Shown: in pieces, positions 35,514 to 43,920 of the stretch
Position numbering within the stretch: the first letter of the stretch is position 1
Layout: the number at the start of each line of letters is the position of its first letter
Source: Paraburkholderia unamae
Lineage (GTDB): Bacteria; Pseudomonadota; Gammaproteobacteria; Burkholderiales; Burkholderiaceae
Length of the DNA stretch: 64,000 nucleotides
Assembly: GCF_003268775.1 (NCBI RefSeq)
Contig: NZ_QLSU01000032.1
Span: forward strand, 1 to 64,000
Reading direction: 5' to 3'
Made by a program: the position numbers and the translations under genes
The notes under the pieces: model-generated
What the model was told of the DNA's origin: nothing
Seen by the model: only the letters and a program-made list of their open reading frames with translations
Databases searched by the model: none

Positions 35514-37805
35514 TCAACCGGCGGCAATGCGCCACCACGCGGGCAGCAGCGCGCGCACGCCCGGCTGGCCGAAGCGGTCGTCGAGCAGATGCACGACGCC
35601 GCGATCGTCCTCCGTGCGGATCACGCGGCCCGCGGCCTGCACGACCTTGCGCAGGCCAGGAATCAGATAGGTGTAGTCGAAACCCGCGCCGTAAAGCGCT
35701 TGCATGCGCGCGCGCATGGCTTCGTTCACGGGGTTCACCTGCGGCATGCCGAGGGTCGCGATGAACGTGCCGATAAGGCGCGTGCCGGGCAGATCGATGC
35801 CTTCGCCGAACGCGCCGCCGAGCACGGCGAAGCCAATGCCGCAGCCGCCCTGCGCGAAGCGCGCGACGAAGGCTTGCTGGCCCGCTTCGTCCATCGTGCG
35901 CGATTGCAGCCAGACTTCCACCTGCGGGTGGCGCAGCATGAACGCATCGGCGGCTTGCTGGAGATAGTCGTAGCTGCTGAAAAAGCACAGATAGTTGCCG
36001 GGGCGCTCGGCGTATTGCGAGGCCACGCGTGCCACAAGCGCTTCGAGCGAACGCTCGCGGTCCTTGTAGCGCGTCGAGATATGGCGGGCGATGTGGACGT
36101 CGAGCTGCTCGGCGCGAAACGGCGTGTCGATATCGATGCTCACCGTGTTGGCGGGCAAGCCGAGCATGTCGGTGTAGTAATGCGTGGGCGAGAGCGTCGC
36201 CGAAAAGAGCGTGATGCTGTGCGTCGCGCCAATGCGCGCGCGCAATGCGTCCGCCGGCACGATGTTGCGGATCGCGAGCGTCGAGCGCGGGCGGCGCGCG
36301 GGTTGTCCCGGCACAGGCGTCACATCGAAGAGCGAATGGGTATCGAAGCGCTCGGCGATGCGCGTGAAATGCAGGGCGTCGAAATAGAAGCGTTCCAGCT
36401 CGGGGTCGCGCACGAGCGCGGGCTCGGCGAGCTGGTCGCCCATCGCGCCGATCACGTCGCCCAGCGCCGTCACGAGTCCGTCGGGCAGCGTGTCGCTTGC
36501 GCGCCAGGCGTCCGGTTGCAGGGCGTTCTGTGCGTTCCAGTGCTTTTGCAGGCGGGCGAGCGCGCGCTTGAGCGGCGCGCTCGCGTTGCGGCGTACGGTG
36601 TCGATGCGCGTTTGCACGAGTTCGGCCGAGTACATCGCGCGGGCGCGCTCGGGCAGATTGTGCGCCTCGTCCACGAGCACGCTCGCACGCCACTGGTTGT
36701 GCGCGGCGAGCATGAACAGCATCGCGCTCGTGTCGAACCAGTAGTTGTAGTCGCCGACGATCACGTCGCTCCAGCGCGCGAGTTCCTGGCCGAGGTAGTA
36801 GGGGCAGACGGCATGCTCGCTTGCCACGTCGCGCAACGTGGCGCGATCGAGCCGCACGCGTTCGAGCGCCGCCGCGCGCGCCGCCGGCAGCCGGTCGTAG
36901 AAGCCGCGCGCGAGCGGGCACGATTCGCCGTGGCACGCCGCTTCGGGATGCTCGCAAGCCTTCTCGCGCGCGACGAGTTCGAGCACGCGCAGGGGCAGGC
37001 GCTCAGATTGCGGTGACGCGTGCGGTTCCTCGCGAATTCCCGCGAGCGTGGCGAGGGCGTCGAGCGCCAGTTGCCGCCCCGAGCTTTTCGCACTCAGAAA
37101 CACCACCTTGTCGATCGCCGAGCGCGGGCACGCTTTCAGTTGGGGAAAGAGCGTGCCGATGGTCTTGCCGATGCCCGTGGGCGCCTGGGCGAGCAGGCAG
37201 CGTCCTTGCGTTGCCGCGCGCCAGACCGCCTCGGCAAGATCGCGCTGGCCGTGGCGAAACGCCGGATGCGGCAGGCGCAAGGTGGTGAGCGCGGCGTCGC
37301 GCGCGGCGCGGTGCGCGGTTTCCTGCTCGGCCCACGCGACGAAGCGGTGGCATTGTGTCTCGAATGCGGCGCGCAAGTCCGCGGCGCTGGCTGTTTCGAC
37401 GAGCGCCGTCTCGCGGCCCGAGCCGATGTCGTAGTAGACGAGCGCGAGTTCGAGCGCATCGACGCCGAGCTTTTCGCACATGAGCGCGCCATAAACGCGA
37501 AGTTGCGCCCAGTGCAGCGCGCGCTGGTTCTCGCGCATCGCATCGAGGTCGCCGCGATAGGTCTTGAACTCTTCGAGCCTGCGGCGCGCGGGATCGTAGC
37601 CGTCGGCGCGGCCGCGCACGGTGAGCGTCGCGAACGTGCCGCTGAGCGCGATTTCGGTTTCGTAGCCGGGCGGGCGGCGCGCGGCGATGGCGGCGTGGCC
37701 CGCGCGGCCGTCTGCGGCGTCGGGCGAGGGCGTGAAGCGCAGATCGAGGTCGCCGCGCTTCGCGGTGAATTCGCACAGCGTGCGCACGGCGACGGTGTAG
37801 CTCAT
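35514..37805 (-). CDS. XPD/DinG-type DNA helicase with N-terminal PD-(D/E)XK-like domain
   Basis: A 763-residue protein. Residues about 1-165 look like a RecB/Cas4-type nuclease fold: Asp68 in GRADGYD, Glu79 and Lys81 in EEFKT, and a downstream WAQLRVYG helix. The helicase part has Walker A QAPTGIGKT (about 207-215), DEAH in VDEAHNLPERA, and four cysteines between them (CEHPEAAC, SCP, VCPYY) placed as in the XPD/FANCJ iron-sulfur domain. Motif VI is QAAGRVIRTEDDRG. It is predicted to be a superfamily 2, 5'-3' helicase for repair of structured or cross-linked DNA. The nuclease gene upstream overlaps it by four bases, so the two are translationally coupled. Confidence 0.88.
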   Translation of the reverse strand: MSYTVAVRTLCEFTAKRGDLDLRFTPSPDAADGRAGHAAIAARRPPGYETEIALSGTFATLTVRGRADGYDPARRRLEEFKTYRGDLDAMRENQRALHWAQLRVYGALMCEKLGVDALELALVYYDIGSGRETALVETASAADLRAAFETQCHRFVAWAEQETAHRAARDAALTTLRLPHPAFRHGQRDLAEAVWRAATQGRCLLAQAPTGIGKTIGTLFPQLKACPRSAIDKVVFLSAKSSGRQLALDALATLAGIREEPHASPQSERLPLRVLELVAREKACEHPEAACHGESCPLARGFYDRLPAARAAALERVRLDRATLRDVASEHAVCPYYLGQELARWSDVIVGDYNYWFDTSAMLFMLAAHNQWRASVLVDEAHNLPERARAMYSAELVQTRIDTVRRNASAPLKRALARLQKHWNAQNALQPDAWRASDTLPDGLVTALGDVIGAMGDQLAEPALVRDPELERFYFDALHFTRIAERFDTHSLFDVTPVPGQPARRPRSTLAIRNIVPADALRARIGATHSITLFSATLSPTHYYTDMLGLPANTVSIDIDTPFRAEQLDVHIARHISTRYKDRERSLEALVARVASQYAERPGNYLCFFSSYDYLQQAADAFMLRHPQVEVWLQSRTMDEAGQQAFVARFAQGGCGIGFAVLGGAFGEGIDLPGTRLIGTFIATLGMPQVNPVNEAMRARMQALYGAGFDYTYLIPGLRKVVQAAGRVIRTEDDRGVVHLLDDRFGQPGVRALLPAWWRIAAG

Positions 37806-39607
37806 GGCGTGTTCGACGCCTGCGCGGTGGCGCTCGCGCCGCCGCTTTCGTCGGTCTTGTCGCTCTGGTCCGATTCGTCCGATTCGGCGGATTCGCCGGG
37901 CCAGCGTACTTGCAGCACCGAGACCGGCATGCCATGCGTCGCGCAATACGCGAGCCAGCGGCGCTGGTTGTCCTGTAGCCGGTCGCCAGGGCCTTTCACT
38001 TCGATCAGCTCATAGCGCCGCTCCTGTGGCCAGAAACGCACGAGATCGGGCAGGCCAGAGCGGTTCGCCACGGGCTCGCGCAGCAGCCGCTCGAACCACA
38101 GGCGCAGGTGCGCAGCCGGAAAGCAGTCGAGCGCGAACGCAAGCAAGTCGTCACTCAGCGCGGGCCACGCGACGTACGGCGACTGGATGCCGGCTTTCTC
38201 CGCATAGCGCCGCACGATCGATTCGCGGTAGGCCTGCGTATCGAGCTCGCCGAGGCAGGCTTCGAACTGCGTGGCGCGGCGTGCGACGAAATCGGCGGCG
38301 TGCAGATCGGCGGGGCCGCGCTGGAACGGATGGAAGAACGCGCCCGGCAGCGGCGCGAACAGCGCGGGCCAGCAGAGCAGGCCGAAGAGGGCGTTGATCA
38401 GCGTGTTCTCGACGTAGAACACGGGCGCGTCCGCCGTGGCGAGCGAGAGGCGCGCGGCTTCCTCGACGCGCAGGCCCACGGGTGCGCGGGGCAGCGTGAG
38501 TTCGCGTTGCGCGAATGCCGGCGCGGCGGCAGCCGATGGCGTGGCCTTCGACCTGGCCCGCGTGCGCGCGAGACGCCCGAGCGTGCGAGTCGCCCGCTGG
38601 GCTTCTTCCTCGTTCGCGGGTGCGGCGGCAATGGCTTGAGCGAGCGCGAGCGCTTCGTCGCGTCGCGCCAGTTGTTCGAGCACGCGCACGCGCCGGTAAC
38701 GCGACTCGGGATGGCCGCAGTCGAGATACGCGCGCCATGCCAGTTCGGCCGCGCCCACGCGCTCGGCGGCGAGCCCCACGGCGTGACGCAGCTTGTCGTG
38801 GCGTGCGCGCAGCCAGGGGTTGGCATGAGTGCGCGCAGCGAGGCCGTCGAGCGTGGCGAGCGTCGTGGCGATGGCCGCATCGGCATCGGCCGGCGCTGCC
38901 GCGTTGCTGGCGGCGTCGCGGAGCGCGCTGTCCAGCGCCTCGCGGCAGTCGCGCAGCGCGAGATACGCGTCGATATCGTCGCGGCGCTGGAACGCGCGCG
39001 AGGCGTCGTCCAGCGGCACGCTCTCGTAGCGATACACGCCGAGGTCGGCGAGCACGAACTCCGTCCAGTCCTGATGCAGGTTGCCGAAAAACATGAGGCG
39101 CAGGCGCTCGCAAAGCGGCGCGGCGGCGAACAGCAGCACGGTATCGGGCGAAGCCGGGAACCAGGCATGCCACGCGCGCGGCTCGGGCGCGGCGGCGTGC
39201 AGCGTCTCGAGCGTGGCGGCGCGGGTGGCGCGCGCTTCGAACGCGATGCCGAGGCTTGACGCGAGCGCCTGAAGCTCGGCCTTCGTCACGAGCGGCGCGA
39301 GCGCCCCGAGCTCGAGCGTGGGCGCGCCGTCGAGCCAGCCCGCAGCGACGAGCGGCGCGGCGGCCGCGCGCGGGCAGCCGATTTCGTCGTATTGAAGGCG
39401 GCTCGCGCGAAAGTGCGGGCCGAGGCGCATGAGCATACGCACGAAAAGTGCGCGCGCGGGCCGCGGCAGGCGGGCGAAATCGTCGACGAAACGGCGCTCG
39501 GCCTCGTCGAACAGGTCGGCGCAGCGGGCATCGAGCCACGCGAGCGCGCGCTCGAAGTTCGCGAGGTAGTAGAACGGATCGGGAGAGTCGGGGAGCACGC
39601 GCGGCAC
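37802..39607 (-). CDS. FAN1-type VRR-NUC domain nuclease
   Basis: A 601-residue protein with GTG start at 39607 (a second GTG lies three codons later). The N-terminal FYYLANFERALAWLDARCADL segment and SAP/TPR-like middle match bacterial FAN1. The C-terminal VRR-NUC domain (about 450-560) has the complete PD-(D/E)XK signature: GLPDL (Asp521), IEVKGPGD (Glu536, Lys538) and Gln548. The last 25 residues are Ser/Asp-rich and probably disordered. FAN1 enzymes cut 5' flaps and unhook DNA interstrand cross-links. It is the first gene of a two-gene operon with the helicase (TGA/ATG overlap 37802-37805). Confidence 0.9.
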   Translation of the reverse strand: MPRVLPDSPDPFYYLANFERALAWLDARCADLFDEAERRFVDDFARLPRPARALFVRMLMRLGPHFRASRLQYDEIGCPRAAAAPLVAAGWLDGAPTLELGALAPLVTKAELQALASSLGIAFEARATRAATLETLHAAAPEPRAWHAWFPASPDTVLLFAAAPLCERLRLMFFGNLHQDWTEFVLADLGVYRYESVPLDDASRAFQRRDDIDAYLALRDCREALDSALRDAASNAAAPADADAAIATTLATLDGLAARTHANPWLRARHDKLRHAVGLAAERVGAAELAWRAYLDCGHPESRYRRVRVLEQLARRDEALALAQAIAAAPANEEEAQRATRTLGRLARTRARSKATPSAAAAPAFAQRELTLPRAPVGLRVEEAARLSLATADAPVFYVENTLINALFGLLCWPALFAPLPGAFFHPFQRGPADLHAADFVARRATQFEACLGELDTQAYRESIVRRYAEKAGIQSPYVAWPALSDDLLAFALDCFPAAHLRLWFERLLREPVANRSGLPDLVRFWPQERRYELIEVKGPGDRLQDNQRRWLAYCATHGMPVSVLQVRWPGESAESDESDQSDKTDESGGASATAQASNTP

Positions 39608-39741
39608 TGTACGGATATACAGCGGCGATGATAGCAGGCTCGCGGGGCTCAGTAGACCGGTTAGCGCCGTTCACGCGAGTGGCCTAAGGGATTCCCCGGC
39701 CCGTACGCTACAATTGCCGCAGCCTGAAAAACGGAAGAGCG

Positions 39742-40326
39742 ATGAACAAACGGAACGCATGCTTTGCCGGCCTCGCCGCCGCGGTCACCCTGCTCGCGGG
39801 ATGCGCGGCGCAATACCGCAATACCGGCGCCTGCGAAGAGGAGATGCGTAACCGGCTGGCCGACACCACGTTCGGCGAGCTGAAGGTCACGCATAGCGCG
39901 ACGACCTATCGCGGCGCGCGCGTCGTGATCGAAGGGCAACTCGATCACGGCATGGCGCCTGCCGAGCCGGCATCGTCCGCGCAGGCGGCGCGGGCTGCGC
40001 AGCCCGCGTCGGCAGCGGCGCGCGCGGCGTCGGCGCAGAACTCGGGCTCGCCTGAGTCGAACTCACTCGCGGCGCCGGCGAATGTGGCCACGGTGGTGCC
40101 CGGCATGAGGGCGGTTCCCACGGCACCGGTTGCCACCCAGAGCACCGAAGCCGCGCCGACCACGCCGATCGGGGCGCTTGCCGCAAAGCTCGGCATCAAG
40201 AAGGCCGTGCGGCCCGCCGCCGCCGCGGAGTGCACTTTCAACGAAACGGGCCTCTCGACGTTCCGCTGGCTGGCGCCGCCGGTGCTCGCGAAGACCACGC
40301 CCGCTCCGGACGACGACAGCGAGTAA
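39742..40326 (+). CDS. Hypothetical lipoprotein
   Basis: A 194-residue protein with a lipoprotein signal peptide ending in the lipobox LLAGC (Cys about 21). A short conserved-looking part follows (YRNTGACEEEMRNRLADTTF), then a long Ala/Pro/Ser-rich linker and a C-terminal part containing ECTFNETGLSTFRW with one more cysteine. The two later cysteines could form a disulfide. No family was recognised. It is probably anchored to the inner or outer membrane facing the periplasm. It starts behind GGAAGAGCG and stands alone, convergent with the DUF3443 gene. Confidence 0.78.
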   Translation: MNKRNACFAGLAAAVTLLAGCAAQYRNTGACEEEMRNRLADTTFGELKVTHSATTYRGARVVIEGQLDHGMAPAEPASSAQAARAAQPASAAARAASAQNSGSPESNSLAAPANVATVVPGMRAVPTAPVATQSTEAAPTTPIGALAAKLGIKKAVRPAAAAECTFNETGLSTFRWLAPPVLAKTTPAPDDDSE

Positions 40327-40381
40327 GCCGACTCGGGCGGGGCGCTCGCTGCGCCGTTGCCGCTATCCCCGCCACTGTCCT

Positions 40382-41698
40382 TCAGAACGCAAAGTACGGC
40401 CCGGTCCCCGCAGGCGTGACCTGGGCCTCGATCGCCGTGAATACGCGCCGCCCGAAGAAAAACGGCAGTCCCCAGCCGAACGCGTGGGCGTTATAGCCCG
40501 CCAGGTCATCGAATGCCCAGTTGCCGCTCGCGAGGAGCGTCGTCGAACTCGAGACGGAAACGTTCACGGAAGCGCCCACGCCGTCGAGGCCGCTGATCGT
40601 TGCGCCAAGGCTCGCGGGCGAACTCGGGCAATACCAGAGGCCGCAGCGCGTGAGCGTCGAGTTGTTGAAGTAGAGCGCGTTCGAGCCGCTGTCGATATAG
40701 CTTTGCGAATAGACGGTGCCGTCCGACGTCGTCGTCTTCACGTAGCCCGTGCCGGTGTTCGCGCGCAGCACGGTTGCGCCGCCGAGCGCGTTGTTCGCCT
40801 GCGAGCCGATGCCGAAGACGAGCGAGCCGCTCACCGACGACGCACCGCTGTCCGCCACGGCAGGCAGGTCGATCAGGACGCCGTTGTTATCGGTGGCGAA
40901 GGTGGCGACAGGATTGCCGACCTGCTGCGCGAGCGGTTGCGCGCTGGCCGTGCAGCCGCTCGCCGGGCACGCGTAGTACCAGCCCGCGAGCGCGGCGTTC
41001 ACGCAGCTCACCCCGCAATCGGCGCTGAACGGGCCCACGCCGAGAATGCCGTTCGCGCGCAGCGTGGCGGGGCTGTTCATCGCGAGTCCGAAGCCCGTGC
41101 AGCCCGATGGCGTGGCGGGCACCGCCGCGTCGGCGATCACCTGGATCGGGAGCGACGCGGCGACTTCGCCTGCGAGTTTCACATCGGCGCTGCGCACCGC
41201 ACCCCACGTATAGCCCGTGCCGAACGCCGCGCATTCGCCCGCGATGGCGCCGCTCGCGCCGCCCCCGCCGGTCGTGACGGCCGGCAGCGCGAAGCCCGCG
41301 GGCAGCGCCGAGGCCAGCACGCGCAGGCCCTGAGAGCCGGTGTCGACCTGCACGTTGTCGATGGTCGCGCAATTGGCGGTGCCCGGCACGCAGAGCGTGA
41401 CGCTCGTCATGAGCATGTTGCGCGTCGAGGTGGGCGTGGGGCCGACCGTCACGGCCAGCACGTTGGGCGTGTTCGATTGCGGCACGGTGCCGGTGGTGCT
41501 GGCGGGCGCGGATGCGCTCACCGGGCTTGCCGCACTGGCGGCGGCCGGGGCGCTCGCGGCCACGGGCGAGGTGGGGCTCGCGGCAGCCGTGCCGCCACCG
41601 CCGCCACCGCCGCAGGCGGCGAGCACCGCGCAAAGCGCGAAGGCGGCGAATCCCGCGAAAGCGGACACGCGCGAAAGGCGTTGCGGAAGGGCGCTCAT
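40382..41698 (-). CDS. DUF3443 family lipoprotein
   Basis: A 438-residue secreted protein. The signal peptide ends in a lipobox-like LAAC followed by seven glycines, then an Ala/Ser/Pro linker to about residue 90. The body contains VDTGSQGLRVLAS and ADSGASSVSGSLVFGIG, an aspartic-protease-like DTGS/DSGA pair of motifs, and four or more cysteines. It matches the DUF3443 proteins common in Burkholderia. The resemblance to a pepsin-like active site is noted but activity is unproven. The start overlaps the stop of the DUF2844 gene by four bases. Confidence 0.82.
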   Translation of the reverse strand: MSALPQRLSRVSAFAGFAAFALCAVLAACGGGGGGGTAAASPTSPVAASAPAAASAASPVSASAPASTTGTVPQSNTPNVLAVTVGPTPTSTRNMLMTSVTLCVPGTANCATIDNVQVDTGSQGLRVLASALPAGFALPAVTTGGGGASGAIAGECAAFGTGYTWGAVRSADVKLAGEVAASLPIQVIADAAVPATPSGCTGFGLAMNSPATLRANGILGVGPFSADCGVSCVNAALAGWYYACPASGCTASAQPLAQQVGNPVATFATDNNGVLIDLPAVADSGASSVSGSLVFGIGSQANNALGGATVLRANTGTGYVKTTTSDGTVYSQSYIDSGSNALYFNNSTLTRCGLWYCPSSPASLGATISGLDGVGASVNVSVSSSTTLLASGNWAFDDLAGYNAHAFGWGLPFFFGRRVFTAIEAQVTPAGTGPYFAF

Positions 41699-42168
41699 TG
41701 CAGGTCTCCTTCGGCGACGCCCTCGGGCAGCGCGGCGGGCAGCCAGGCGCGGCCTGCATACGCGCGCATGTGGCCCCCCGTCTCGACCACGACCTGTGCG
41801 CCGACCACGCGCGCGCCGTGCAGATCGTCGCGGCCCGCGGCGTGCTGGGCGGCCGCGGCGCTGCGCCAGTCGGCCGCGTAGCGGCCCAGCAGCGCCTCCA
41901 GGTTGGGCTGCGTCGGCCCTTGCCATGTGTAGGCGAACACGGTGCCGCTGGCGCTCGCCACGTACTCGTTGACAGTGGCGCCGCCGTCGTCGACGTAGCT
42001 GACGACACGGGCGGCGCCGCCCGCCAGGGGATGGCTGCTGGCGCCGGGAGGCACCGTGGGGGCGTCGCCGAGCGCGGCGTGCGCCGGCGCGGCGGCGAGG
42101 CTCAGGCAACTGAGCGCGCAGGCGCAGGCCGCGGCGCGGCCCGCCTGGATGAGGCTGCAAGTTTTCAT
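41695..42168 (-). CDS. DUF2844 domain-containing secreted protein
   Basis: A 157-residue protein with a signal peptide cleaved near AAAPAHA (about residue 31) and a body matching DUF2844 (VVSYVDDGGATVNEYVAS, VFAYTWQGPTQPNLEALLG). The function is unknown. CGGAGAG precedes ATG 42168. It is translationally coupled to the DUF3443 gene (ATGA overlap 41695-41698); the constant pairing of these two families suggests that the products act together in the periplasm or at the surface. Confidence 0.83.
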   Translation of the reverse strand: MKTCSLIQAGRAAACACALSCLSLAAAPAHAALGDAPTVPPGASSHPLAGGAARVVSYVDDGGATVNEYVASASGTVFAYTWQGPTQPNLEALLGRYAADWRSAAAAQHAAGRDDLHGARVVGAQVVVETGGHMRAYAGRAWLPAALPEGVAEGDLQ

Positions 42169-42547
42169 GACGCTCTCCGGTCCTGCTCTTTGTGAACTTC
42201 TTTTTTTGAGATTTGCAGAGGGAAATTAGCACCGGGGTCGTTTTCGCAAGAGGCTCGCGTCGTCAGGGCTGTCGGGCGCAACGTGGCGTTTCGCCGCGAT
42301 CAGTAGCTAATGTATTGATTCAAAAGAAAAATACGCATACGGACGGGCACGGATGTCGACGCTTCAAATGTTGATGAATGTTTCTCTGGAGGAGCCGAAG
42401 GGGCCGCGCAGCCGCCTGGCGGCGATCTTCGTAGCGAATGGAAACGGAGTCAGGACGCGGTTTTTGCACAGCGGGCCGTCGGCCCGGTAAAATGGCTGGT
42501 TGATCCACGGAAACTGGCCGTGGCGTAGCCGAAGGGATTACCCGAAC
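42169..42547. other. Divergent region upstream of bamC
   Basis: A 379-bp region. A 45-codon frame at 42353-42490 is present but lacks a protein-like composition. A promoter for bamC is visible at 42464-42493. The minus-strand promoter of the DUF2844 gene should lie near 42200-42320, an AT-richer stretch. Confidence 0.45.
42464..42493 (+). promoter_or_regulatory. bamC: Candidate sigma-70 promoter of bamC
   Basis: TTGCAC at 42464-42469 and TAAAAT at 42488-42493 are separated by 18 bases; the spacer contains a GGGCCG-TC-GGCCCG inverted repeat. The start codon is 54 nt downstream of the -10 box. Confidence 0.5.
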
Positions 42548-43795
42548 ATGAGTGATTTTCATCAACGTCTTGCCGCGCGCGCGCTTGTGCTCTTGATGGC
42601 GGGCGGGCTGGTCGCCGGATGTAGCTCGCCGACGCCAGGCAAGATCGATTACCGTAGTGACGCAAAGGCGAAGCAGTCCTCGCTTGCCGTGCCGCCGAAC
42701 ATGCTCGACGAAGCGTCCGACCAGCGTTCGCTGGCGCCGCAGGGCGGCGAGACCTCGCTGTCCGCGCTCAAGCAGACTCAGGCCGAAGCCGCGCCGTCCG
42801 ATCAGACCCAGGTGCTCCCGCAGGTGCCGGGCATGCATATCCAGCGTGACGGTACGGAAAGCTGGCTCGTCATCGACAGCCGCACGCCCGACCAGGTCTG
42901 GGCGCAGGTACGCCGCTTCTGGCAGGAGCAGGGCTTCCTGCTGGTGGTCGACCAGCGCAACAAGGGCGTGATGGAAACGGACTGGAACGAAACGCACCCG
43001 AAGATCAGCGACGGCCTCATCCGTAACACGCTCTCTTGGGCCACGGGCAACTCGTACGTGACGGCCGAGCGCAACAAGTACCGCACGCGTCTCGAAACGT
43101 CGCCCGCGGGCGGCACCTACGTGTTCATCAGCCAGAAGGGCCTGAGCGAGCAGCTCACGGGCACGAACAACGACACCAGCAAGTGGGTGCCCAAGCCCAA
43201 CGATCCCGCACTCGAGGCCGAGTACCTCAAGCGCCTCATGATGACGCTCGCGAACGCGAAGCCGGGCGTGCCCGACGCGCAGGTCGCGGCCGAAGCCGAC
43301 GCCAAGGCGAACAGCAAGGGCACCGACGCGAAGTCGAAGGCTCCGGATGCAGCCGCCGCCGCTGTCGCCGCGCAGAACGTCGCGGCAGTCGGCCAGCAGT
43401 CGGGCAGCGGGTCGGATTCGAAGGCGGGCGCGGAAGGCACCTCGGGCCAGTACAGCTCAACGGAGCTCACGCTCGGCGAGCCGTATGACCGCGCGTGGGT
43501 GCGCGTGGGCATCGCGCTCGACCGCGCGAACTTCACGGTGGACGACCGCGACCGCTCGAAGGGCATGTACTACGTGCGCTACGTCGATCCGAAGGACATG
43601 TCGTCCGACGAACAGGGCTTCTGGAACCAGATCTTCCACGGCCGCAAGGAAAAGGTCGCGAAGCAGTACAAGCTCAACGTGCGCGCCGTGACCGAGAGCC
43701 AGACGCGCGTGGCGATCGTGGACGACAACGGCCAGATCGACTCGTCGCGCCCGGCGCGCGAGATCATGAATCTCGTGGTCGGCGAACTGCACTAA
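42548..43795 (+). CDS. bamC: Outer membrane protein assembly factor BamC
   Basis: A 415-residue lipoprotein with lipobox VAGC (Cys about 25). Like E. coli BamC it has two helix-grip domains (about 95-225, ESWLVIDSRTPDQVWAQVRRF in part, and about 305-410, LGEPYDRAWVRVGIALDRANF in part). They are joined by a long, low-complexity Ala/Lys/Ser linker (about 235-300). It is an accessory part of the BAM complex that inserts beta-barrel proteins into the outer membrane. Here it has a promoter of its own, with no dapA directly upstream, unlike the usual dapA-bamC pairing. Confidence 0.92.
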   Translation: MSDFHQRLAARALVLLMAGGLVAGCSSPTPGKIDYRSDAKAKQSSLAVPPNMLDEASDQRSLAPQGGETSLSALKQTQAEAAPSDQTQVLPQVPGMHIQRDGTESWLVIDSRTPDQVWAQVRRFWQEQGFLLVVDQRNKGVMETDWNETHPKISDGLIRNTLSWATGNSYVTAERNKYRTRLETSPAGGTYVFISQKGLSEQLTGTNNDTSKWVPKPNDPALEAEYLKRLMMTLANAKPGVPDAQVAAEADAKANSKGTDAKSKAPDAAAAAVAAQNVAAVGQQSGSGSDSKAGAEGTSGQYSSTELTLGEPYDRAWVRVGIALDRANFTVDDRDRSKGMYYVRYVDPKDMSSDEQGFWNQIFHGRKEKVAKQYKLNVRAVTESQTRVAIVDDNGQIDSSRPAREIMNLVVGELH

Positions 43796-43830
43796 GCGTC
43801 GCGCTCGCGCCGGCATGCGCCGGCACGCGC

Positions 43831-43870
43831 AAAAAACCCGCCCGCGCTTCACGGCGCCGGCGGGTTTTTT
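43831..43870. terminator. Bidirectional terminator between bamC and lactate permease
   Basis: AAAAAACCCGCC and GGCGGGTTTTTT form a twelve-base stem whose ends give a T-run on both strands, between convergent genes. Confidence 0.88.
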
Positions 43871-43920
43871 CATGCGCGCACACCGGGTGCACCGGTGCGC
43901 CTGGGACATTCGCCGCGCGT

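Noticed and set aside
32168..35527. Open frame of over 1100 codons antisense to the Clp gene
   Set aside because: Its composition (Arg, His, Ala and Leu runs) is the usual mirror of a GC-rich gene; there is no ribosome site, domain or signal, and the opposite strand encodes a clear AAA+ protein.
42353..42490. 45-codon frame upstream of bamC
   Set aside because: No good ribosome site, ends inside the candidate bamC promoter, and no protein-like pattern.
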